DNA from: Hysterangium stoloniferum
Lineage: Eukaryota > Basidiomycota > Agaricomycetes > Hysterangiales > Hysterangiaceae
DNA length: 64,000 nucleotides
Assembly: GCA_015178975.1 (NCBI GenBank)
Contig: WHVD01000055.1
Coordinates: 124,001 to 188,000, forward strand
Reading direction: 5' to 3'
The notes under the pieces were generated by a model. That model saw only the letters and a list, made by a program, of their open reading frames with translations. It did not search any database and was not told the DNA's origin. A program made the position numbers and the translations under genes. Positions within the stretch are counted from its first letter, which is position 1; every line of letters starts with the position of its first letter. This document shows positions 22,645-34,075 of the stretch, piece by piece.

Positions 22645-24830
22645 TACACAAACCTGCAAACGTTGTAATCTCTCGGTTTCGACATTCGAGACTCTTGGAA
22701 AACTTCGTGCTAACTATTGCCGACACCTATATGAACGAGATCGCCTGGCTGGGAAGACTACGCATTGTCACCATGCCCATATGCATACCCGAGATCAATC
22801 CGGTATCAACACAGACCTTGTCAATGACCTTGACAAGACATTTACGTGGAAGCCACCCTTTTCGACAGCTGAGGATGACAAAGATGTTTTAGCTGGGCCA
22901 GAAGACATTTCCCTGGATGAATTTGATACTGCCTTTGACGAGCTAGACAAAACCATCGAGGCTGAACACAGGGGTGAGGAGTTTCTACCAGGAGAGGGGA
23001 TTCTCGATGGGAAGGTTTATGACTTTGAAGAACTAGCTAAAGTTGATAATGGCGAAGTTCCAACCCTCGTTGTGGATAATATAGATGTCATCGGAACAGC
23101 AGATGATGATGACTGGGACATATTAGCTGTAGGGAGGCTGTAATCAGTTGTGTAATCGTCACTGAGCATGTAGGATTCTCGTTTAACCCTAAAATCTTTC
23201 TGCCCGATTCTGCCCCACCTGGCAGTTGCCGTTCTGCCAGCAGAATGGCAGAAATTTTCCAAAAACAATTCTGCCACCCACACTAGCTGTAGACCTAGTT
23301 TATGTCTTACGAGTGGTGGTACTTGGGTAAAAGTGTGTCTGAGTTCTATTTGGTGCTGAGTGCACCCACAAGTATACACAAAGCTCCGAACTAATAAAAT
23401 GGTGCAATATTTGAAGAATATAAAGAATAGAAAAATATAAATAAAATGTGTAAAATATAAATAAAATGTGTAAAATATAAATAAAATAAAAGGAGTGTTT
23501 TACCATAATGAAACTGTGGTAAAAGCATACTCCTCACATTATGTAATATCCATATATGGTAACAATATGAATATTTTAATAGAGAGGGGTCATTGAATAC
23601 CTTTTGTAACTGACAGGCTTTTGCATAAAAATCATATGACAATGTTGATTGTTTGGACTTGTTTATATTTTTCAACATGTCATGTGATCATGCTGTGCTA
23701 AAGTATAAGAAGAAGGGCTCTCACAGCTAAGATTCTTCTAATTTCAACTATGCATCCTCTGTCCCCTGCTGTCCAGCATGAGATCCTTTCTCTATTTGAT
23801 GCTGGCCATTCTGCCAAATATATTTCAGTTTCTACTGGATATAACTTTGCTACTATCTCTAGACTTCACTTTAAACATCATTCCCACCTTTCTAAGTCCT
23901 CTGGTGGTCATCCTTCCAAACTCTCTATGGCCAACATCTGTTTTGCACAACATCTTATCAGCTCTGGAAAGGTTGATACAGCTGTAGATGCAACAAGGGC
24001 ACTTTGCACTATCACCAACCAGTCACTCAATCCTCAAACAGTACATCATGGACTCAAGGCAGCTGGGATGAAGCCTGTGGTAAAGAAGAAAAGGCCTCTT
24101 CTTTCTAAGAAGCATAGGAAGGAGAGGATGGACTTCACTGGAGGCACCCCAAGATTTTTGGAGTTGCAAAACCTTCAGAAAATCTTGCTATTTGGCCAAA
24201 TTTGCTAAGCATTCTTTGAACTGGAAAAACTGTTCAAAAATCTTGGGTTTTAGTAGGTTTTTCTGAGGACAAAAATTGTATCTGAAAACCCTAAAAATGT
24301 TGATCAGGACATTCTAAGGAAACATTGTTGGAAATAGCCTATTTTCTGTGGATTTTCTAAATAGGAAAATTCTTAAAAAACCCTGGGTTTTGTTAGGGTT
24401 TTTCCACCCAACAGAATTCTATTAAAACTGTAATAATTTGCCTAGAGAAATCAATTGAAAACCACATATTTCTACTCAATTTTTTTGCTCAGGGAATTGG
24501 GTGAAAACTGTAGTTTTTTGCGAGGAAAATCTTGTGCCAAGACAAAGTTTTGTTAATGTTTTGTCAAGGGGAAAACCATAATGAAATTGACAATTTAATT
24601 ATATGGGAAATCATTGAATAATTATAGATTTCAATAAGATTTTCCTTGGCCATAAACACTATGGAAATTCAAAAAATGTGTTGGTGAAATCTTGAAGAAA
24701 TTAACAATTTCACATGAGTTTCTTAAAGGTTTTTCAAGATGAGAAACCTTGAACTGATTTTTCCTGATTGAGCATGATTCACAATTGTTTGGAATGGTAC
24801 AGTGGGATTCACAAATATTTAAGAGGATTG

Positions 24831-27152
24831 TTTTAGATTCAGGTAGATTCTTTTAGATTCAAATAGATTCTTTTAGATTCAGATAGATTCTTTTAGATTC
24901 AGATAGATTCTTTTAGATTCAGATAGATTCTTTGAGATTCAGATAGATTCTTTTAGATTCACATAGATTCACATAGATTCACATAGATTCATTTAGATTC
25001 AGATAGATTCAGATAGATTCAGAGAGATTCAGATAGATTCAGATAGATTCAGATAGATTCAGATAGATTCAGATAGATTCAGATAGATTCTTTTGGATTC
25101 TTTTGGATTCACATAGATTCAGATTGATTCTTTTAGATTTACATAGATTCAGATAGATTCTTTTAGATTCTTTTAGATTCACATAGATTCAGATAGATTC
25201 TTTTAGATTCTTTTAGATTCACATAGATTCACATAGATTCATTTAGATTCAGATAGATTCAGATAGATTCAGAGAGATTCAGATAGATTCAGATAGATTC
25301 AGATAGATTCAGATAGATTCAGATAGATTCTTTTAGATTCTTTTGGATTCACATAGATTCAGATTGATTCTTTTAGATTTACATAGATTCAGATAGATTC
25401 TTTTAGATTCTTTTAGATTCAGATAGATTCAGATAGATTCTTTTAGATTCTTTTAGATTCACATAGATTTACATAGATTCACATAGATTCAGATAGATTC
25501 TTTTAGATTCTTTTAGATTCACATAGATTCACATAGATTCATTTAGATTCAGATAGATTCAGAGAGATTTAGATAGATTCAGATAGATTCAGATAGATTC
25601 TTTTAGATTCTTTTGGATTCACATAGATTCAGATTGATTCTTTTAGATTTACATAGATTCAGATAGATTCTTTTAGATTCTTTTAGATTCACATAGATTT
25701 AGATAGATTCTTTTAGATTCAGATAGATTCTTTGAGATTCAAATAGATTCTTTTAGATTCAGATAGCTTCTTTGAGATTCAGATAGATTCTCTTAGATTC
25801 ACATAGACTCTTTTAGATTCACGTAGATTCTTGTAGATTCACATAGATTCTTTTAGATTCAGATAGATTCACATAGATTCAGATAGATTCTTTTAGATTC
25901 AGATAGATTCTTTTAGATTCAGATAGATTCTTTTAGATTCAGATAGATTCTTTTAGATTCACATAGATTCAGATAGATTCACATAGATTCAGATAGATTC
26001 ACATAGATTCACATAGATTCACATAGATTCACATAGATTCACATAGATTCACATAGATTCACATAGATTCACATAGATTCACATAGATTCACATAGATTC
26101 ACATAGATTCAGATAGATTCAAATAGATTCAAATAGATTCAAATAGATTCAGATAGTTTCTCTTAGATTCACATAGACTCTTTTAGATTCACATAGATTC
26201 AGATAGATTCTTTTAGATTCTTTGAGATTCACATAGATTCAGATAGATTCAGATAGATTCTCTTAGATTCACGTAGACTCTTTTAGATTCACATAGATTC
26301 TTTTAGATTCACATAGATTCAGATAGATTCTTTTAGATTCACATAGATTTAGATAGATTCTTTTAGATTCTTTTAGATTCACATAGATTTAGATAGATTC
26401 TTTTAGATTCTTTTAGATTCAGATAGATTCTTTTAGATTCTTTTATATTCAGATTGATTCAGATAGATTCTTTGAGATTCACATAGATTCAGATAGATTC
26501 TTTTAGATACACATACATTCTTTTCGATTCCAATAGATTCAGATAGATTTGGATAGATTCTTTTAGATTCTTTTAGATTCAGATAGATGCAGATAAATTC
26601 TTTTAGATTCACATAGATTCAGATAGATTATTTTAGATTCAGGTAGATTCTTGTAGATTCAGATAGATTCTGTTAGATTCAGATAGATTCTTTTAGATTC
26701 ACATAGATTCAGATAGATTCTTTTAGATTCACATAGATTCAGATAGATTATTTTAGATTCAGGTAGATTCTTGTAGATTCAGATAGATTCTTTTAGGTTC
26801 AGATAGATTCTTTTAGATTCAGGTAGATTCTTTTAGATTCACATAGATTCAGATAGATTCTTTTAGATTCACATAGATTCTTTTATATTCAGATAGATTC
26901 AGATAGATTCAGATAGATTCTTTTAGATTCAGATATAGACTCTTTTAGATTCTGATAGATTCAGATAGATTCTTTGAGATTCACATAGATTCAGATAGAT
27001 TCTTTGAGATTCACATAGATTCAGATAGATTCTTTTAGATTCACATACATTCTTTTAGATTCCAATAGATTCAGATAGATTTAGATAGATTCAGATAGAT
27101 TCACACAGATCCTTTTATATTCACATAGATTCAGATATATAGATTCTCTGAG
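24831..27152 (+). repeat. Decamer array, left arm (about 230 units)
   Basis: Consensus NNNNAGATTC. The first four bases are mostly TTTT, AGAT or ACAT, more rarely AAAT, ATTT or AGAG. The 10-bp register is kept for over 2 kb (24841-26930) with essentially no indels, then shifts by 2 bp at about 26935. Higher-order blocks of about 250 bp repeat, for example the block around 24960-25190 recurs at 25210-25430 and 25510-25690. Confidence 0.97.
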
Positions 27153-27170
27153 ATTTTTTTATGGTTTAGG

Positions 27171-28853
27171 GTGAATCTAAAAGAATCTATCTGAATCTAA
27201 AAGAATCTATCTGAATCTAAAAGAATCTATGTGAATCTAAAAGAGTCTATGTGAATCTAAGAGAATCTATCTGAATCTATGTGAATCTAAAAGAATCTAT
27301 CTGAATCTATGTGAATCTAAAAGAATCTATCTGAATCTATGTGAATCTAAAAGAATCTATCTGAATCTATCTGAATCTAAAAGAATCTAAAAGAATCTAT
27401 CTAAATCTATGTGAATCTAAAAGAATCTATCTGAATCTATGTGAATCTAAAAGAATCTATGTGAATCTAAAAGAGTCTACGTGAATCTAAGAGAAACTAT
27501 CTGAAACTATCTGAAACTATCTGAATCTAAAAGAGTCTATGTGAATCTAAGAGAATCTATCTGAATCTATTTGAATCTATCTGAATCTATTTGAATCTAT
27601 CTGAATCTATTTGAATCTAAAAGAATCTATCTGAATGTAAATGAATCTATCTGAATCTATGTGAATCTAAAAGAATCTATGTGAATCTAAAAGAGTCTAT
27701 GTGAATCTAAGAGAATCTATCTGAATCTATCTGAATCTATGTGAATCTAAAAGAATCTAAAAGAATCTAAAAGAATCTATCTGAATCTATGTGAATCTAA
27801 AAGAATCTATGTGAATCTAAAAGAGTCTACGTGAATCTAAGAGAATCTATCTGAATCTAGCTGAATCTATGTGAATCTATGTGAATCTAAAAGAATCTAA
27901 AAGAATCTATCTGAATCTATCTGAATCTAAAAGAGTCTATGTGAATCTAAGAGAAACTATCTGAATCTATTTGAATCTATTTGAATCTATTTGAATCTAT
28001 TTGAATCTATTTGAATCTATTTGAATCTATCTGAATCTATTTGAATCTAAAAGAATCTATCTGAATGTAAATGAATCTATCTGAATCTATGTGAATCTAA
28101 AAGAATCTATGTGAATCTAAAAGAGTCTATGTGAATCTAAGAGAATCTATCTGAATCTATGTGAATCTATGTGAATCTATGTGAATCTATGTGAATCTAT
28201 GTGAATCTAAAAGAATCTATGTGAATCTAAAAGAATCTATCTGAATCTAAAAGAATCTATCTGAATCTAAAAGAATCTAAAAGAATCTATCTAAGAGAAA
28301 CTATCTGAATCTATTTCAATCTATTTCAATCTATTTCAATCTATCTGAATCTATCTGAATCTAAAAGAATCTAAAAGAATCTAAAAGAATCTATCTGAAT
28401 GTAAATGAATCTATCTGAATGTAAATGAATCTATCTGAATCTATGTGAATCTAAAAGAATCTATGTGAATCTAAAAGAGTCTCTGTGAATCTAAGAGAAT
28501 CTATCTGAATCTATCTGAATCTATGTGAATCTAAAAGAATCTAAAAGAATCTATCTGAATCTAAAAGAATCTATCTGAATCTATGTGAATCTAAAAGAAT
28601 CTATGTGAATCTATGTGAATCTAAAAGAATCTAAAAGAATCTATCTGAATCTATGTGAATCTAAAAGAATCTAAAAGAATCTATCTGAATCTATCTGAAT
28701 CTATCTGAATCTATGTGAATCTATCTGAATCTATGTGAATCTAAAAGAATCTATCTGAATCTCAAAGAATCTATCTGAATCTAAAAGAATCTATCTGAAT
28801 CTAAAAGAATCTATTTGAATCTAAAAGAATCTACCTGAATCTAAAACAATCCT
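27171..28853 (-). repeat. Decamer array, right arm (about 168 units)
   Basis: The same unit as in the left arm but inverted (GAATCTAAAA, GAATCTATCT, GAATCTATGT on the plus strand). It is about 640 bp shorter than the left array, and the order of variants differs in detail, so the arms are not a simple recent mirror copy. Confidence 0.97.
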
Positions 28854-30986
28854 CTTAAATATTTGTGAATCCCACTGTACCATTCCAAACAATTGTGAAT
28901 CATGCTCAATCAGGAAAAATCAGTTCAAGGTTTCTCATCTTGAAAAACCTTTAAGAAACTCATGTGAAATTGTTCATTTCTTCAAGATTTCACCAACACA
29001 TTTTTTGAATTTCTATAGTGTTTGTGGTCAAGGAAAATCTTATTGAAATCTATAATTATTCAAAGATTTCCCATATAATTAAATTGTCAATTTTATTATG
29101 GTTTTCCCCTTGACAAAACATTAACAAAACTTTGTCTTGGCACAAGATTTTCCTGGCAAAAAATTACAGTTTTCACCCAATTCCCTGAGCAGAAAAATTG
29201 AGTAGAAATATGTGGTTTTCAATTGATTTCTCTAGGCAAATTATTACATTTTTCATAGAATTCTGTTGGGTGGAAAAACCCTAACAAAACCCAGGGTTTT
29301 TTAAGAATTTTCCTATTTAGAAAATCCACAGAAAATAGGCTATTTCCAACAATGTTTCCTTAGAATTTCCTGATCACCATTTTTAGGGTTTTCAGATACA
29401 ATTTTTGTCCTCAGAAAAACCTACTAAAACCCAAGATTTTCAAACAGTTTTTCCAGTTCAAAGAATGCTTAGCAAATTTGGCCAAATAGCAAGATTTTCT
29501 GAAGGTTTTGCAAATCCAAAAATCTTGGGGTGCCTCCAGTGCTTTGCTTTGATACATCAGAATTGGACTGTGGAGGACTGGAAGACAGTGGTGTGGTCTG
29601 ATGAGACAAATCAATAGGCAGGGGTCAGATGGTAGGAAGTGGGTGTGGAAAAAGGCAGGGCAGGGCTTGAGTGACAGGCTGGTTGAGAGAACCCTGAAGT
29701 TTGGTGGTGGATCTTTGATGATATGGGGGTGCATGCTGTAGGGAGGGGTTGGTTATGTATGCAAGATTGATGGAAGGATGGATGGGGATCTCTACATAAA
29801 GATTCTAGAGTATGACCTGTAAGCCAGCCTCAGGGATTATGGTAAATCTGCAGATGATGTCATCTCCAGCAGGATAATGACCCCAAGCATACCTGCAAGA
29901 AGGCCCAGAATTGGTTCCAAGAAAATGGTTTCAGGGGTCTCTCATGGCCAGCACAGTCTCTTGACCCAAATCCCATTTAACACTTATGGAATCACCTGAA
30001 GAGGAGGTTGGCAGGGTATGAGAATGCATCCCAGGAGATGGAAGAGCTTTGGGAGAGGGTAGTGGAGGAATGGTACAAGATTGATGCAAAGGTGTGCCAG
30101 GATTTGATTGAAAGTATGCCTAGGAGTGTTGCAGATGTATTAAAGGCAAAGGGTGGCTATACCAAGTACTAAATACAAGTAATTTCCTGCCTAATCTTGT
30201 CAGTTACAAAAGGTATCCAATGACCCCTCTCTATTAAAATATTCATATTGTTACCATATATGGATATTACATAATGAACTTATGGTGCCTTGGACTATAC
30301 TGTACATGATAGAGCATGTTGGCAAATATTTTGATGATTTTTATGATTTTATCTACTGGGGTATAAGCTATACAAGTTGAAACTGCAAAACATTGGATAC
30401 ATTTTGTAAGTCACTGTATGCTGCACCCTTGCAAGTTACCATCGGGTGTCCTTACATTTCAGGCAGGTAGAAAACTAGTCCTGTTGAATATTCCTCTCAG
30501 TAAGTCACTGATTGGAAACTGAAGGGTAAGTTGAGGATTGGGTTGTAGGGTCAGAGACTGAGGGTGCAAGTAGAGGCGGAGAGTGGGATATTTAGAGCAA
30601 GACTATGAGAGTTGTTTAGGAGTGTTCTGAGTTGATTTTCTGATTGTCCTAATACTACGATACATGAGCAGCATATATATGGAAAACTGGTGCTTATCTG
30701 AATGAAAACAGAACAAAGGAAAGTACTAATGGAGAAGACAGAACTACATATAGAGTGATGCAAAGATGGAGACTGATAGATGGAACATTACAAATATGGA
30801 TGTAGACTACTACAGGGGTGGAAAAGGTGTAGACTGGTTGTACAGAAAGGGCAGATGGAAATACCAATGGGGAACAATGAAAGTGCTAAATGGGGTTAGT
30901 TGGGTTACTGTTGGTTTATGAGCGGTTGGAATTTTGCATGAAGTCCAATTGGGTCCAATGGTATGCTGAAAGCATAGGTCGTAACA

Positions 30987-31976
30987 CCTGACATGAATTG
31001 AATTTCCTTCAATTAAGTTGAATAATAATTGTAATATATTCTACAAAACTGAATACAGAAGCCTTGTTTGATGAAGTATAGATTCACCCTGTTGATGAAG
31101 TGAGAGGCTAATACCAGTCACAAAAGTTCACAGATGTTAAGTGTTGAAGAGTTTCAATGATCATGTAAGACAAGATTGAGAGTGGATTAATAATACAAAC
31201 AACTAATGTACAGTGGACAGATTTTCTGACTGAGGTCCTTCACTCTTCTCATTGCCCTTTTATGCCTTTCTTTGTTAAACTATGATTAAACTATGACCTA
31301 TGAATGAGATCACATATGACATCGAAATGAGACAAGTTGAATGTAAGTCAAATGTTTATCAAATAAATTTGAGGGTGTTGAAGATGTTGAGTAGAATGTT
31401 GAGTCAGAGTTTTTGTCAAAGAGGAATTGATGTGTCAAAGATGAGTTGAAAAGTTGTTGAAAGTTACCTTGAATATTTTGTGACAATGTTATGATTGTGA
31501 TAGTTGTGACAGACCCCTGTGACCTGTTTTAGACTCAAAACCCTTTGTTGTCTCACTGTCAGAACCCCTGTGCAAGTTATCACCAGTCACAGCACCCCTG
31601 ACACTTGTCTCATTATAGTTGTTGACTTTCTAGCATTCCATCCCATCTCTGTCCCATTCACTCTCCCATCACCATCCCCCCTTTACACATCTCACTTGCT
31701 ACCTCAGACCCCTTAATATTGTTTAGTACATATATTACATTTAGTCTCCCCACCTTGTCATCGACTCCTGATGATCCATTTCACCCCTCCTCACCTTGAT
31801 TGGCCCCCCAGTCATCCATCTCATTGTACTATATAATCTTCCTCATGTATGCTACAATACTTTAGTTCAAAAATTGACTTAGATTACCCTTATTAGTTCT
31901 CAGTCCCTTCCCTCCCTTCTCAATACCATCAAAGATATTTTTGGCAAGCTGTGAACTCTTACTTTGCAACTCTTAG
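30987..31976. other. Intergenic, no gene recognised
   Basis: AT-rich, with many stops in all frames. A pyrimidine-rich part lies at 31590-31910. No repeat with the rest of the window was seen. Confidence 0.5.
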
Positions 31977-31978
31977 TA

Positions 31979-34060
31979 CAGTTGACTCTGTTATAACCCA
32001 TACAGCTTGGGATAGGTCTAGGGATATGGATTTTGGGAGAGTATGGGTTATGAGGGAGGTTGATCATTGATGAGGTAAAGTTCATAACTGTCTATATAAA
32101 TTCAAACCTACTAACATTACTGTAGGATGCAAACTATTTAGGTTCAAAATAGCTATTCAATTTTGTCTCCTTCATGGATTGCATCTCAAGAACCCATGTC
32201 CTCTTCCCTACTGAGCCCAGCATTGACTCCAACTTACACACAAATGGATCATCAAATTCCTTGATGTATTTTCCCAAAACTAATGCTGCCTGGAGTGCTT
32301 CACTGCATGTAGGAGCCAGTTTGACAGGCCCACTGTTGCTGTCTGCCTCATTGCTATTTCCCTCACTGTTTGCTTCCTGCACCACTTTTGCATCCATTAC
32401 AGCTTGGTAGGTATCTTCATCAGTTGACTCAAAAATATTGTGTATCTCGGCAGCTGGGTTGAGAAGTTCTGCGACATCCATTTGGTTCAAGCATTGGAGG
32501 GCCCCAGTAAGCTCCAAATCATCCAATGCTTCACGGACAATGTTCTCAGCTTGCACAACAGGATCATTTGGGTTGCATAATTTGGTGGCATGGATTAGTG
32601 ATGAGATGGGAAGGGATGGTTGAATGAGGGGTGGTGATGGTGATGAGTTGGTTTTGGGAAGGATGTTGGCTTGATGCCAGCAGTTTTGGATTGTTATTGT
32701 GTCCACGTCATACCATGCATCATCAGTGAGTTGCATAGCTTCAAGTTGATCAATGTTATATATTTGTGATGGGGTGACACCAGCTTCATAAAGGTGGATG
32801 GCACAGCTGATAAATCAGGCATGATATTTCACCTTGAAACAGTGAATGATTCCCTGATCATTGGGTTGAATGTGTGCAGTGAGGTTGGGCTTGAAATTAA
32901 CAACCTGGATGCTGGTGAGGGTCTCTGGGATAATGTGTCCTGAGAAGTTGTCCTGCAAAAGTAAAATCTTCCAGTCTTCATTCTGGAGCTTCCTATCCCA
33001 ATCCAACAGCCACTCCTGATAGAGAGTGCCCATCATCCATGCCTTTGCATTGTTCCAGTAATAGAAACCAAGTTGTGCACCCATCTTGTTCTTGAATGCC
33101 CATGGCTTCTGTGCTTTTCCAATGATAAAGGGAGGTAGTGTTTTTGAGCCATCTGCATTTGCTGTGAATAGATATGTGAGTTGAAGCTTCTTTCCTTTGA
33201 TGCCAGAGTTTTGCTTGTCAGTGAGTCCATGATCTGGAGGCATACTGTAAATCTTTTTGATCAAGCCTAATCAACATGCAAAAATCAAAGAGAGAACTCA
33301 TGTGTAGAAGAGAGAAGATTCATCTGCATTAAAAATATTATGTGGCTTGTAGCCTTCTTTTGATAAGCTCTTGAATATGCAGCTGCTCCTTTTTGACTGT
33401 ATCAGGAGGTACAGAGGCAGCTTCACCATGCCGCTTCATATCCTTCAACCCATTGCATGCTTTAAAACTGCTCAACCATCCATCACTCAGGTTGAGACAT
33501 TCATCATCTAGTACACCCACAAGGTCAGCAAATGTTTTCCATTTCTGGTGAAGAACTTCACCAGTAAGAAGCAGCTTGTCTGCCATTGCCTTTGAAATCC
33601 AAAGGTCCAACATCTAACCTCTGGATGCTGTGTTTGATGAATCCTTTTGGCTGAGCATACTGAACTTCTGCTACTTTCATACTCTGCTCACCACCTTGCT
33701 TCATCCTTGACCCATGCTGAGACTAGTGGCTGCTTGATTTTGAGGCTGGGATAGATTGCACAAAAATGATTTGCTGTTTTCTTCTGGACCCTACCATTGG
33801 GATTATGCCAATTTAGGATCTCAATTCTTTGTTGAAGTGTTGCATTTTCTTTTTTCCGCAATTCTGCAGGTGGCTTCAGAGGCTTCCCACCAGGTGTGGG
33901 AATATCACTGGTAGTCAGGCCTACAAACAATTCACTGAGTACAACCTGCAACATACATCTAAAATATAGAAATTTTAAAGCCTTACACTTTCGCCTCTTC
34001 AAATAGGCCTCATTCTTCCTACCACTCTCTGCAAGTCTCTGTGGCTTCTGTACCCACAAT
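31979..34060 (-). mobile_element. pogo/Tigger-type DNA transposon, decayed; one end not found
   Basis: The low-coordinate end is CAGTTGACTCTGTTATAACC, preceded by TA (31977-31978), with a subterminal inverted pair (ttataacccatac near 31994; gtatgggttatga near 32042), a layout typical of pogo-like elements. I did not find the matching reverse-complement terminus near 34060, where the sequence passes into Ty3 gag. That end is therefore approximate and probably deleted. It contains a DDE_1 (CENP-B-like) transposase. Confidence 0.7.
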
Positions 34061-34075
34061 TTCCTCAATTTATGG
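32134..34075 (-). pseudogene. pogo-type DDE_1 transposase
   Basis: Reading the minus strand from about 34075: a basic N-terminus (SGRKNEAYLKRRK), then a helix-turn-helix of the CENP-B N-terminal type (LQQRIEILNWHNPNGRVQKK), then a second DNA-binding helix region (LDDECLNLSDGWLSSFKACNG, 33613-33338). The DDE_1 core follows with candidate catalytic Asp residues in NADES (near 33325), LLLQDNFSGH (near 32960) and QPNDQGI (near 32860). At least two short introns seem present (about 33985-33955 and 33300-33265). A TGA at about 32820 interrupts KYHA-FISC. Downstream (32736-32134) is the Ser/Asn-rich tail ending TKLNSYFEPK. The triad is present but the gene is broken. Confidence 0.8.

Larger units (their letters stand above)
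8483..23143 (+). pseudogene. hAT transposase (BED-like finger, DUF659, C-terminal dimerisation region), broken
   Basis: Three pieces: 8483-9957, 21682-22170 and 22650-23143. The start encodes a zinc-finger region (WLLCKHCGPNSDHIQNCDNNH), then a DUF659-like core (LLIDGWEDIL; VTTDNPSVMQAF). An intron probably lies at about 9429-9482. After the Ty3 insert comes the helical linker region, and the C-terminal dimerisation signature LFSALGG...KRCNLSVSTFETLGKLRAN is split by a solo LTR exactly inside the motif. The tail is acidic and ends at 23143. Internal stops at SG-YWLL, IE-LRF, FF-DFL, WW-HLA and VE-LFS are all TGA where arginine is expected; one TAA also occurs near 8936. Confidence 0.88.
8313..23285 (+). 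mobile_element. hAT transposon interrupted by a Ty3 element and a solo LTR
   Basis: It is flanked by the 8-bp duplication GCTGTAGA (8305-8312 and 23286-23293), the size expected for hAT. The inverted termini are TAATGTTGTTGGCAGAAT and, at the right end, TAGTGTGGGTGGCAGAAT in reverse complement: 15 of 18 positions match. Subterminal regions are full of tggcagaat/attctgcca words in both orientations (8324-8410; 23190-23282). Without the nested inserts the element is about 2.8 kb. It carries one transposase gene in three pieces. Confidence 0.9.
8134..23538 (-). mobile_element. Solo LTR (family B, minus strand), split by a nested hAT element
   Basis: Pieces are 8134-8312 and 23294-23538, together about 424 bp. 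In minus orientation it starts TGTGAGGAGTATGC and ends CTCTTCACA. The target duplication TTATG is present on both sides (8129-8133 and 23539-23543). It aligns to the solo LTRs at 22171-22644 and, in part, 57601-58217. It is inserted in the left TIR of the Tc1 element, so it is younger than Tc1. Confidence 0.88.
24136..29541. mobile_element. 5.4-kb palindromic (foldback) element
   Basis: The left end is CACTGGAGGCACCCCAAG and the right end is its exact reverse complement. It is flanked by CTT (24133-24135 and 29542-29544). The outer arms (24136-24830 and 28854-29541, about 690 bp each) are near-perfect inverted copies without coding potential. The inner arms are 10-bp arrays in opposite orientation, meeting at a short asymmetric centre (27153-27170). 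There is no transposase. It is inserted in the Tc1 transposase gene. CACTG ends and a 3-bp duplication recall the CACTA superfamily, but this is inference. Confidence 0.9.
23750..30172 (+). pseudogene. Tc1-type transposase, split by the palindromic element
   Basis: The N-terminal part (23750-24132) encodes a helix-turn-helix DNA-binding region typical of Tc1 transposases (LSPAVQHEILSLFDAGHSA, then a GGHPSKLS linker, then KKHRKERMDF). It resumes after 29544 with HQNWTVEDWKTVVWSDETN, containing the first catalytic Asp, then a DNDPKHT motif with the second Asp, then DPNPI-stop-HLWNHLKRR. The expected catalytic acidic codon between PI and HLW is replaced by TAA. The end is GGYTKY with TAA at 30170-30172. 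There are further stops and frameshifts between 29610 and 29850. Splicing out 24136-29541 and one CTT copy restores the frame across the junction. The element is dead. Confidence 0.85.
7992..30416 (+). mobile_element. Tc1/mariner element with long TIRs, interrupted by later insertions
   Basis: It is bounded by TA dinucleotides (7990-7991 and 30417-30418) and starts CAGTGACTTACAAAATGTAT, with the reverse complement at the right end. Inverted repeats of about 225 bp can be followed: left 7992-8133 continuing at 23539-23620, right about 30190-30416. Removing the inserts (8134-23538 and 24136-29541) leaves about 1.6 kb, the usual size of a Tc1 element. It sits inside solo LTR A; the related LTR at 59399 lacks it and shows the empty site. 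It holds one broken transposase gene. Confidence 0.88.
7918..30986. mobile_element. Solo LTR (family A), split by a nested Tc1 element
   Basis: The left piece is 7918-7991 and the right piece 30417-30986. It starts TGTTAAGAAC and ends GTCGTAACA, with the same palindromic TGTTA/TAACA ends as the intact LTR at 59399-60118, which aligns along its length (for example cttcagcttat, then tgctgcacccttgcaa, then the shared tail). The flanks share CCTG (7914-7917 and 30987-30990), a 4-bp or imperfect 5-bp target duplication. No internal retroelement sequence is attached, so it is a solo LTR or an old remnant. It is the outermost layer of the nest and therefore the oldest insertion. Confidence 0.8.

Noticed and set aside
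24831-28853. Decamer arrays as telomeric or centromeric satellite
   Set aside because: The unit is not TTAGGG-like, single tttaggg words occur only by chance, and exact inverted termini with a target duplication show a discrete inserted element.
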